64,000 nt of DNA from an uncultured Duncaniella sp. (GTDB lineage: Bacteria > Bacteroidota > Bacteroidia > Bacteroidales > Muribaculaceae): positions 62,001-126,000 of the forward strand of contig CAJTMH010000003.1 of assembly GCA_910577255.1 (NCBI GenBank), written 5' to 3'. The position numbers were made by a program, and so were the translations under genes. Shown in pieces: positions 43,665 to 50,196 of this stretch. Below the pieces are notes generated by a model that was given only the letters and a program-made list of their open reading frames with translations, did no database searches and was not told where the DNA came from. How positions within the stretch are numbered: position 1 is the first letter of the stretch; the number at the start of each line of letters is the position of its first letter.

Positions 43665-44216
43665 TTACTTGAAAGTCCTTGAAATGATTATTTCATTCCC
43701 TTTTTTGTTGATTGTGATTGATTCTTTGTCCTTAATATAGTATTCATTGGTTGAGGTTTTAAGATTCTCGACCTCCTTGAATCCCCAATTCTCCATCAAT
43801 GGCTTAAGCTGCGACATTGCCACGGAATAATACTCATTTGCATTTTCAGTTGATGATGATTCATAGACCATTCCGAAATTTGAAAGTGTAAGTTCGTATG
43901 GGTTTCTATTGAAATCAAACATTGCGCAGCAGTAGAATTTCTCGCCATCGGATAAGGTATATTTGGCGTTATCTTTCCATCTAAAAAGTGCCACCATACC
44001 ATTGTCGGTTCTTTGAGCATCTGATTTGTCAAAGTTATCCTCAATAAATTGATAGAACTTATCCGGGTTCATCTTTGCGCTTCCAAGCACATCGACGGCT
44101 GCCATCGTGGCTGGAATTTGTTGGGAGAGATATTCGTATTTCTTTCCCGAACTGTTGCAGGATGGTAACGTGATTGCGAACATCGCCACCATCAGTAAAT
44201 AAAGAAATTTTTTCAT
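43665..44216 (-). CDS. Lipoprotein of unknown function carried by element 2
   Basis: The 183-residue protein starts with a lipoprotein signal (FLYLLMVAMFAITLPSCNSS; Cys at residue 20). The mature part has alternating beta segments, such as FYCCAMFDFNRNPYELTLSNFGMVY. No family is recognised. It stands behind a 306-base gap that contains a promoter and a structured leader, so its expression is probably controlled at RNA level. A surface or periplasmic lipoprotein in such an element could provide superinfection immunity (inference only). Confidence 0.65.
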   Translation of the reverse strand: MKKFLYLLMVAMFAITLPSCNSSGKKYEYLSQQIPATMAAVDVLGSAKMNPDKFYQFIEDNFDKSDAQRTDNGMVALFRWKDNAKYTLSDGEKFYCCAMFDFNRNPYELTLSNFGMVYESSSTENANEYYSVAMSQLKPLMENWGFKEVENLKTSTNEYYIKDKESITINKKGNEIIISRTFK

Positions 44217-44331
44217 TGCTTGTATTGTGTTGGTTTATTTGGTTGCTCTGTTTATCTCTAAAGCGGAACCAGCACACAGAAACAAAAAAGCGCAGACTTC
44301 CGCCATACGCTATCCGGCTCACCACAAGCCG

Positions 44332-44384
44332 TATCTACAATGGGGTAGTCCGCGCCGTATAGGGCACGAATCCCAATGTAGATA
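44332..44384 (-). promoter_or_regulatory. Stable stem in the long leader of the lipoprotein gene
   Basis: TATCTACAATGGG (44332-44344) and CCCAATGTAGATA (44372-44384) pair with one mismatch. They lie in the leader of about 250 bases between the promoter at 44471 and the ATG at 44216. The rest of the gap 44217-44522 shows no gene. Confidence 0.5.
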
Positions 44385-44470
44385 GTTCAACCCATAAAAG
44401 TTCCGAGGTGGTGATTCGATAGCGTTTTGGGTCAAATATGAAAATGCAACGCCCGGAAGCATTGCAAGTG

Positions 44471-44478
44471 CAAAGTTA
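44471..44478 (-). promoter_or_regulatory. -7 element for the lipoprotein gene
   Basis: On the - strand TAACTTTG fits TAnnTTTG; it is the only such site between the XRE gene and the lipoprotein gene. Confidence 0.5.
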
Positions 44479-44522
44479 ACGAAATTCCTTTAATTGACAA
44501 TGAGGGTATTAAAGCATACGAT

Positions 44523-44885
44523 TTATTTTTTATTTTCTTCTTTCCAGTCCGCTATCATCTTTTCAAGTTCGGCGATGGAAGATGCCTTGTAAAGATTGCC
44601 ACGGAACTCAATCAACGCTGTTAACTCTTGCTGCGGAACCTCGCAGTAGTCCGGGGCGGATTTTTCATTAAGCATATCGCTTGATACAAACAATTCCCAT
44701 AGTTCTATGCCAAGCACGCGGGTGATTGCTTCCATTGTTGGCCACGATGGATTCTGCCTTCCGGTCACAATGTTATTAACAAACTGCTTTGACATTGGCG
44801 AGCCTGCCTGTGTCATCATTTCTGCAAAATCTTTTTGCGTAATTCCTCTTGATGTGAGGATTTCCTTGAGTCTTAATTCGGCCAT
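44523..44885 (-). CDS. XRE-family repressor-like protein
   Basis: The 120-residue protein has an N-terminal HTH (LKEILTSRGITQKDFAEMM...SKQFVNNIVTGRQNPSW) and a C-terminal helical extension (SSIAELEKMIADWKEENKK) for dimerisation. It is divergent from the small-gene cluster starting at 45064. The intergenic region carries two direct repeats that overlap the opposite promoter, so it probably acts as the element's repressor. Confidence 0.82.
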   Translation of the reverse strand: MAELRLKEILTSRGITQKDFAEMMTQAGSPMSKQFVNNIVTGRQNPSWPTMEAITRVLGIELWELFVSSDMLNEKSAPDYCEVPQQELTALIEFRGNLYKASSIAELEKMIADWKEENKK

Positions 44886-44984
44886 AAGTATTTCACTTAA
44901 AAATCACGCAAAGATACTTATTTTATCCAAAATATAATATGACAATTTACTTTATTTGATTTTGAAGCGTTAAATAAATGTTAA

Positions 44985-45029
44985 AAATGTACTTTTGTTT
45001 GGCTGGTATAATTTTGAAATGTACTTTTG
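44985..45029 (+). promoter_or_regulatory. Promoter and repeated operator between XRE gene and small-gene cluster
   Basis: AAATGTACTTTTG is repeated at 44985-44997 and 45017-45029. The second copy contains TACTTTTG as a -7 element with TTTG at 44998-45001, exactly 20 bp upstream, an ideal Bacteroidetes promoter. Confidence 0.65.
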
Positions 45030-45063
45030 CATCAGTTAAACGACTTAGATATAATTTCAGGTT

Positions 45064-45393
45064 ATGAGCAAAGAAAGAAAATCAACACTACGCGAGATTA
45101 TGCAAATGGCATGGTCATTTGTGAAACGTAATGGATTCACAATGGCTGAGGCTCTCAAATGTGCATGGTGCAATTTCAAGCTGAAAGCAGCTATGAAGAT
45201 GCGCATAGTACAGTTCTTTTTCTTAAAAGTTGATGGCTCGACACGACAAGCGTTTGGCACACTGCAAACATCAGTAATGGGCGAAACAAAAGGCTCTGGC
45301 CGTAAGCCTAACGACAATCTGCAGGTGTACTGGGATTGTGAAAAATCAGAATATCGCTCTTTTAAAAAGTGCAACCTTATCAAAATGGTTTAA
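45064..45393 (+). CDS. SH3-barrel-fold small protein (DUF2693-like)
   Basis: The 109-residue protein has a helical basic N-terminus (STLREIMQMAWSFVKRNG) followed by a beta-rich part (IVQFFFLKVDGSTRQAFGTL...DNLQVYWDCEKSEYRSFKK). This matches the SH3-like small proteins common in Bacteroidales mobile elements, which are often annotated DUF2693. They may act as anti-restriction or DNA-mimic-type accessory proteins, but this is not established. Confidence 0.65.
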   Translation: MSKERKSTLREIMQMAWSFVKRNGFTMAEALKCAWCNFKLKAAMKMRIVQFFFLKVDGSTRQAFGTLQTSVMGETKGSGRKPNDNLQVYWDCEKSEYRSFKKCNLIKMV

Positions 45394-45419
45394 TCACCAC
45401 CACATAACACCAGAAAACA

Positions 45420-45674
45420 ATGAGTGAAATTGAAAAAATGGCTATAATTGAAAACCCCGTTGCCACCCTTACTAAAGTGCTTATCGACTGTGCTGGGACT
45501 CGCACTCGCGCTCAGATTGTCAACTGCCACCTTAAAGCGGAAGACCATAATGGCGAGTTTGAACTCACTACCAACGAGCTTGATGATGCTATTGAAATCA
45601 TGTATAAGGTGGAAACTGCACTCGGTGAAGCATTAAAAAACCTCTTGGTGGCGGTTGGAACGGACATGGCTTGA
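45420..45674 (+). CDS. Small acidic protein of unknown function
   Basis: The 84-residue protein is acidic and helical (LTTNELDDAIEIMYKVETAL). It lies 26 bases after the SH3-like gene and is presumably on the same transcript. No family recognised; no signal or membrane segment. Confidence 0.5.
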   Translation: MSEIEKMAIIENPVATLTKVLIDCAGTRTRAQIVNCHLKAEDHNGEFELTTNELDDAIEIMYKVETALGEALKNLLVAVGTDMA

Positions 45675-45766
45675 GGTGGGGCATCGATGTAATCAAATGT
45701 AAAGCAATACCAGATAATTATTTGATATATCGGGTATTGCTTATTGTTTAATTCAAATATAAGTGC

Positions 45767-45774
45767 TATCTTTG
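45767..45774 (+). promoter_or_regulatory. -7 element directly upstream of the 45778 start
   Basis: TATCTTTG, with TTG at 45744-45746 exactly 20 bp upstream. The ATG at 45778 is only 4 bases downstream of the element, so the transcript would be leaderless or start inside the codon. Confidence 0.55.
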
Positions 45775-45777
45775 CGT

Positions 45778-46206
45778 ATGAAGAGCAACCATAATAAAAC
45801 CTGTTGCCAAGTTGACGGAAAGACAATAAAGAAACATACCTTACAGATAAACCGCCCTTGCTTTGTTGAGATTCTCAATGGTAGGCAAAAGGTGGAACAT
45901 CGTTATGTCTATCCGTCTAATGTCAATCGCTATGTAATTCAAGATGACACGATTGATGAGAACGGAACCCCCATCACGATTATAACGCCTGTACATTATG
46001 ATGCCTTGTATCTCATAAATGGCAGACGGAAAGATGCACCCCGGCTTCTGGTTGAGGTCGTGGATGCGGAGTTTGTGTTATGTGTCGATGATAATGGCGA
46101 ACAACTGACATTCACTCAAGATGGCACGGAATATTATGTTTGCCAAGTGTGGTATTATCTCGGAAAGATAATAACCACTGAAAACATTGAGAATCTCAAA
46201 ATCTAG
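45778..46206 (+). CDS. Small beta-rich protein of element 2
   Basis: A 142-residue protein starting at the ATG at 45778. It is beta-rich and charged (RPCFVEILNGRQKVEHRYVYPS...VVDAEFVLCVDDNGEQLTFT), with no signal peptide. I cannot name the family. A good promoter abuts the start codon, so it has its own transcription unit with the gene at 46237. A GTG at 45763 would add five residues but lies upstream of the -7 element. Confidence 0.55.
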   Translation: MKSNHNKTCCQVDGKTIKKHTLQINRPCFVEILNGRQKVEHRYVYPSNVNRYVIQDDTIDENGTPITIITPVHYDALYLINGRRKDAPRLLVEVVDAEFVLCVDDNGEQLTFTQDGTEYYVCQVWYYLGKIITTENIENLKI

Positions 46207-46236
46207 AGGAACATTAACCCTATAACGTTATAAGAA

Positions 46237-46455
46237 ATGAATCCAATTGACCTCGGAAGAGAGCTTATGGCTCTTGAAAGTCGCTGCATAGCGGAAGGCA
46301 TGAATGCAGTGCAGATCCGTAAAGAGAAAGACAAGTTGCTCTCGGAAATGAAAATAAACGAACTCAAGGAAAAAATCAAGGCTGAAAATGGCGGTGCAGA
46401 GCCGACTGATGCGGAAATCGCTAAGTCAATTGCAGCCGGAATGTCTCTTGCGTAA
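46237..46455 (+). CDS. Small helical protein, last gene of element 2
   Basis: The 72-residue protein is helical and charged (LGRELMALESRCIAEG...KINELKEKIKAEN). It lies 30 bases after the preceding gene. Unrecognised. The 278 bases between it and the tRNA carry a hairpin (CCGTATC/GATACGG near 46629-46646), the arm repeats, a terminator and the core repeat. Confidence 0.5.
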   Translation: MNPIDLGRELMALESRCIAEGMNAVQIRKEKDKLLSEMKINELKEKIKAENGGAEPTDAEIAKSIAAGMSLA

Positions 46456-46665
46456 TATCCATGTGATTCAGTTTTAACTCAGATTGTGAATAGGCGTGGC
46501 GGTCACTGCAGAGGTGATGGCCACGCTTTTTCCTCCGAGAGTTTTGAAAATCCGGCCGAAATGCCTATTTTTGCATCAACAAGACGGCTTGCCGTCAGAT
46601 AAAAGAAAATTCCCCCCCTTGATTGCTCCGTATCTAATTTGATACGGGGCATCATTTGTTTTTAA

Positions 46666-46684
46666 GTGGTGACAATGTGGTGAC
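46666..46684 (+). repeat. Arm-type repeats, right end of element 2 (GTGGTGAC)
   Basis: GTGGTGAC at 46666-46673 and 46677-46684, 11 bp apart, same sequence and orientation as the pair at 39477-39495. Confidence 0.7.
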
Positions 46685-46692
46685 TAATATGT

Positions 46693-46727
46693 AAAAGAAA
46701 AACGCCAACTTGTTGAAAGTCAGCGTT
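46693..46727 (-). terminator. Terminator of the tRNA transcript, carried by element 2
   Basis: AACGC-ACTT (46701-46711) pairs with AAGT-GCGTT (46717-46727). On the - strand it is followed by TTTTTCTTTT. It begins 6 bases after the core repeat, so the element supplies the end of the tRNA transcript. Confidence 0.7.
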
Positions 46728-46732
46728 TAAAA

Positions 46733-46745
46733 GTGGTCCCACTTG
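46733..46745. other. Right attachment repeat (tRNA 3' end)
   Basis: GTGGTCCCACTTG overlaps the acceptor and T-stem 3' strands of the tRNA gene and is repeated at 39336-39348. Confidence 0.85.
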
Positions 46746-46807
46746 GGCTTGAACCAAGGACTCCCTGATTATGAGTCAGGTGCTCTAACCAACTGAGCTA
46801 TAGGACC
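46734..46807 (-). tRNA. tRNA with CAU anticodon (elongator Met or lysidine-modified Ile)
   Basis: The 74-nt - strand sequence begins GGTCCTATAGCTCAGTTGG. It has an anticodon arm CCTGACTCATAATCAGG with CAU, a T-loop GGTTCAAGCCC, and acceptor pairing GGTCCTA/TGGGACC with one G-T wobble. CCA is not encoded. Met elongator and tRNA-Ile2 both have CAU and cannot be told apart by eye. The element inserted at its 3' end leaves it intact. Confidence 0.92.
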
Positions 46808-46860
46808 GGTGGAACTTTGGGAGAGGCACTGTGCCTGTGACTCCGGAAGTTTCAGTGGTG

Positions 46861-46868
46861 CAAAGGTA
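46861..46868 (-). promoter_or_regulatory. tRNA promoter -7 element
   Basis: TACCTTTG on the - strand with TTGG 20 bp upstream (46888-46891); the tRNA starts 54 bases downstream. Confidence 0.6.
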
Positions 46869-47003
46869 GGCATTATTTTCAAATCTGCCAAGAGATATGT
46901 CGACTTTTTTGCATAGGAGGTTTTTTTATTCACTGTATTACCTGGGATTATTGTATTTGGTATCCTCCCCGGTGGCGTGGAATGTGGGTTGCTGAATGCG
47001 GCT

Positions 47004-47249
47004 TTAGTTGAGGCCGATGGAGAGGCCGATGCCAAGGACAATGAAGCCAGCTATCATGATTCCACACCATATTCTGGTCAATCGCTTAATTTTCAGCGAT
47101 TTTTCGCCTCTTTGAAAGTCGCCGAAATAAGAGATTCGTTTTATCTTACCCCAGTCGGTCTCCTTATAGCCTTTTACGGCGATTATGAGACCGAATGCCG
47201 CGCCTATGAGCAGAATTGTGAATCCGCTGTATATAAACATGTTTGCCAT
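47004..47249 (-). CDS. Small two-helix membrane protein
   Basis: From the ATG at 47249 the protein has 81 residues: helix 1 FIYSGFTILLIGAAFGLIIA, a basic cytoplasmic loop with KGYKETDWGKIKRISYFGD, and helix 2 IWCGIMIAGFIVLGIGLSIG. A longer frame back to 47396 lacks a plausible start and signal. It reads toward the tRNA. No family known; probably a conserved small inner-membrane protein. Confidence 0.55.
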   Translation of the reverse strand: MANMFIYSGFTILLIGAAFGLIIAVKGYKETDWGKIKRISYFGDFQRGEKSLKIKRLTRIWCGIMIAGFIVLGIGLSIGLN

Positions 47250-47450
47250 TGATTTCCACTTTATAAATAAAACCTTGAAACAAGTGAGAAAGTTTGTCCC
47301 TGCCGACTGGTAGTATTTGTCATGTGTTGGTTTTACTGCCAAAGGCGGACGTGGTGCAATGAAATATGTGCGTTTTTTGTTACCTTTGCCCTGCATGCCA
47401 TCCGCGTGAAGAGCTGACGGTATGGTTCGATAATATGTATGTAATGCAGT

Positions 47451-48194
47451 ATGAAGAGCAATAATGAATTAGTGGCGCTGTGGCAGAGCGAGCTGAACCG
47501 TGTGGCACACCCGCAGAAGGTGGAGGCGCTGTCGCGTTTTTTTAAGACCGGGGTGGGAGAATACGCGGCCGGCGACGTGTTTATTGGGGTCACTGTCCCT
47601 GATAACAGGGGGGTGGCTAAGATGTTTCATGATGCTCCTTTCGAGGTTATAGCCGAGATGCTCTCGTCGCGGGTCCATGAACATCGTCTTTCCGGTTTCT
47701 TAGCTTTGGTGCAGCGTTTTAAGAGGGCGCGATGTGATGCGCAGGGGCGCATGGAAGTTGTGGATTTCTATCTGCGTCATGCCCGCGATGCCAACAACTG
47801 GGATTTGGTGGATCTGTCAGCTCCATATATCATAGGGGCACATCTTGCGGATACGCATGAATATGATATGCTGTACCGTTTGGCGGCCTCGGATGACCTG
47901 TGGGAACAACGTATCGCTATTGTGGCCACCTGGGGGCTCCTGAGGGTTGGTGTGGCCGGCCCTACCATGGAGATTGCCCAACGTTATATCACTCACGGCC
48001 ACGATTTGATTCAGAAAGCTACAGGATGGATGCTGAGGGAGATGGGCAAGAGGGTTTCCACCGGATATCTGTGTGATTTTCTTGACAAGCATGCCGCAGT
48101 GATGCCGCGCACCATGCTGCGTTACGCCATAGAAAAACTCCCTGCGCAGGTGCGCAAGGAGTATATGTCGAAAGGCAAGCTTTCGCGGAAGTGA
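47451..48194 (+). CDS. AlkD-like DNA alkylation repair protein
   Basis: The 247-residue all-helical HEAT-like protein carries the AlkD signatures: VPDNRGVAKMFHDAPFEVI, HEHRLSGFLAL, and near residue 110 NNWDLVDLSAPYIIG, then WEQRIAIVATWGLL. AlkD removes alkylated bases without flipping them. It is a single gene that ends 11 bases before the convergent GH13 gene. Confidence 0.9.
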   Translation: MKSNNELVALWQSELNRVAHPQKVEALSRFFKTGVGEYAAGDVFIGVTVPDNRGVAKMFHDAPFEVIAEMLSSRVHEHRLSGFLALVQRFKRARCDAQGRMEVVDFYLRHARDANNWDLVDLSAPYIIGAHLADTHEYDMLYRLAASDDLWEQRIAIVATWGLLRVGVAGPTMEIAQRYITHGHDLIQKATGWMLREMGKRVSTGYLCDFLDKHAAVMPRTMLRYAIEKLPAQVRKEYMSKGKLSRK

Positions 48195-48205
48195 TCGACT
48201 GTGGA

Positions 48206-49651
48206 TTATGGTTCGATCTGTACGAACGCCGGCTGCCAAGCTTTGACTTCGATGGGGGCTTCCAGTCCGTTGACTGGCACTGAGGTGTCGGTGTCGCTGA
48301 ATATCACTACTACTTTGTTGGGGGTGACGGTGTCTTGCTTGGTTACCACGAGCACCTGGCCACCGGAAGCGGGGCTGAACGAGTGGAAAGCCTGTGTGCC
48401 ACGCCACATGGCCGGATTTTCGTTGCGGAATTTCATGGCTTCTGCTATATAGTCGTGCAGGCGGCTTTCATTTTCGTTGCGGGCGTCAAGATGTCCGGTG
48501 GTGCGGGCTATATTGTCTTTCTGGGCCCCGATGCTTTCGGCGCTGCGGTCGCCATACTCGTCGCCATAGTAGATGGTCACAGGGCCGGGATAGGCTGCCA
48601 GTATAGCATGGCGTGTCATTAGTTTAGGGTAATAATAAGGGTCAGATGAGTCAAAATGGTCGGCCAGTCTGTAGCCGTCGTGGTTTGAGAGAAAAAGGTT
48701 GGGCATAACGGAGTCATTGAGGTATCCTCGCGAGGATGGTGCCGACAGCACTGTTATCACGTCGTTCCAACCGTTTTCGAGCCCTTGTGATCCTGTTTCC
48801 TGCATTTCTCCGCTTATCAGCGCTTTGCCGTCGAAGTCAAAAGCGCTTTTAAGCCCACCGTCGCGATAGACTCCTGCATTGATGACGTCGGCCGTGCCCC
48901 AATCCTCGCCTACGAGGTAACCGAGGGTGCCCCACTTTTCGCCACGGGCTTTTCGGGCGGTTGTGACCGAGTCAACCGCGGCTCTGATTTCATTCCAGTA
49001 GTTGTGGCCTCCTTGTGTGGCCTGATATGCCTGGTCAAGGCGCCATCCGTCTATTCCGTAGCGGTCAATCCAGTAAGTGGCCACATCTTTGAAATAGTCA
49101 AGCGACCCGGGATAGGCCACATTGCCGGTACCTCCTTGAGGGCCACGGTCGGAGTAAACGTCGCGGGTGTCGATGTAATGACCGTTGGGCGAAGGCGTGG
49201 TCACGCCGCCGTGGTGTCCGAAAACGCCGTCGAGTATCACGTGCAGTCCACGTTTGTGGGCTTCGTCCACGAGTTCGCGGAAATCAGCTTCTGTCCCGAA
49301 ATGCGGGTCTATGGCGAAATAGTTGTTTGTGAAATATCCGGTGGCTTGGAGCTTTTCGCCTCCGTGGGCCGACGAGCTGTCGAAGATTGGAGTCATCCAG
49401 ATGGCGTTGACTCCCAGTCCCTTGATATAGTCAAGCGAGTTGATTATGCCTCTGAGGTTTCCGTTTTTCATAGCGTCGTCGGGTCCCCACATGGCTTTGT
49501 AGCCGGGAGCACCGTCGGGTGCATGCTGAAATGAAGCCACCATTATTTGATAGATGGTCAGTTGGCGTGGGTCGTCGATGCTCTGTCCGCAGGCGATATT
49601 GCGACCGAACAGTGAGGCCAGAAAGGTAAGAAAAATGAATTTTATTTTCAT
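48206..49651 (-). CDS. Exported GH13 alpha-amylase-family enzyme
   Basis: The 481-residue protein has a signal peptide (FIFLTFLASLFGRNIACGQS). GH13 motifs are in order: VILDGVFGHHG near 137 (region I with Phe-Gly instead of the common Val-Asn), GWRLDQA near 205 (nucleophile Asp), VGEDWG (acid/base Glu), and FLSNHDGYR (transition-state Asp). The Cys in the signal may also serve as a lipobox. It probably cleaves alpha-glucans in the periplasm or at the cell surface. It stands alone, without Sus partners. Confidence 0.9.
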   Translation of the reverse strand: MKIKFIFLTFLASLFGRNIACGQSIDDPRQLTIYQIMVASFQHAPDGAPGYKAMWGPDDAMKNGNLRGIINSLDYIKGLGVNAIWMTPIFDSSSAHGGEKLQATGYFTNNYFAIDPHFGTEADFRELVDEAHKRGLHVILDGVFGHHGGVTTPSPNGHYIDTRDVYSDRGPQGGTGNVAYPGSLDYFKDVATYWIDRYGIDGWRLDQAYQATQGGHNYWNEIRAAVDSVTTARKARGEKWGTLGYLVGEDWGTADVINAGVYRDGGLKSAFDFDGKALISGEMQETGSQGLENGWNDVITVLSAPSSRGYLNDSVMPNLFLSNHDGYRLADHFDSSDPYYYPKLMTRHAILAAYPGPVTIYYGDEYGDRSAESIGAQKDNIARTTGHLDARNENESRLHDYIAEAMKFRNENPAMWRGTQAFHSFSPASGGQVLVVTKQDTVTPNKVVVIFSDTDTSVPVNGLEAPIEVKAWQPAFVQIEP

Positions 49652-49847
49652 AGAGGTGAAAAAAGATGGTTGAGTATGATAGATAAATTTGATTAAAAAT
49701 CACAAATCAAGACAAATATAGTAACAAAATTTGCTAAATTTGCGCAAATAGCCCCAAAAAGGATGTAATGATTGTTAAATAGAGTTAATTATAAAGTGTG
49801 TAACAAAATTGTGTTTTTGTTGTAACACAATTGTAATAACGCTGCTT

Positions 49848-50012
49848 TAATTTTGCATCATGAAACCAATCAAGTCTCTTAGCTGAGACGAAAAGATATA
49901 AAATCAATACCTAAACACGAAAAATTTACGGTTGCAAAATAGTTTTTTTAGTAGACAAAAAACCAAGAATTTATCACATTTCAAGACGGTTGTCGGATGA
50001 CAACCGTCTTTG
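49848..50012 (+). ncRNA. Candidate small RNA with its own promoter and terminator
   Basis: TAATTTTG (49848-49855) fits a -7 element. About 7 bases on, an RNA would run to the strong terminator AAGACGGTTGTC/GACAACCGTCTT (49983-49994, 49999-50010) followed by TTTGCTTTTTT. Two further hairpins lie within (GTCTC/GAGAC at 49874-49889; GTTTTTTT/AAAAAAC at 49942-49963). The only reading frame is an eight-codon one at 49860. The 545-base gap 49652-50196 holds no other gene. Confidence 0.5.
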
Positions 50013-50060
50013 CTTTTTTATGTCCCTTATGTGTGGCAGCAGCTTATGGAGTATGGTCAG

Positions 50061-50105
50061 GTTAAAAAAAGAGTTTCGCATACCCCCGAGGGCGCACGAA
50101 ACTCT
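50061..50105 (-). terminator. Terminator of the caspase operon
   Basis: AGAGTTTCG (50070-50078) and CGAAACTCT (50097-50105) form a stem; on the - strand it runs into a TTTTTTT tract. It lies 92 bases beyond the last operon gene. Confidence 0.85.
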
Positions 50106-50196
50106 GACGTTGGACAAGAATCATCTCTATGTGAGGCGCTATTTCATGCGTCATGGATTTAGAGATATAACTATAGGTATAAAGATTTGAAAATGC

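Larger units (their letters stand above)
39336..46745. mobile_element. Integrative element at tRNA(CAU), 7.4 kb (element 2)
   Basis: The 13-bp direct repeat GTGGTCCCACTTG at 39336-39348 and 46733-46745 bounds it; the right copy is the 3' end of the tRNA gene. An intact integrase lies 195 bases from the left repeat. Next come two excisionase-like HTH genes, a further HTH-type gene, DUF6291, three - strand genes and four small + strand genes. No relaxase, capsid, tail or conjugation gene is present, so it is a phage-satellite-like or otherwise dependent element. Matching arm-type repeats occur at both ends. Confidence 0.85.

Noticed and set aside
49860..49886. Eight-codon reading frame at the start of the candidate small RNA.
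   Set aside because: Too short to support as a peptide gene; it may be chance.
49990..50190. 66-codon frame on the + strand.
   Set aside because: It overlaps the terminator of the candidate small RNA and of the caspase operon, and shows no family pattern or start signal.
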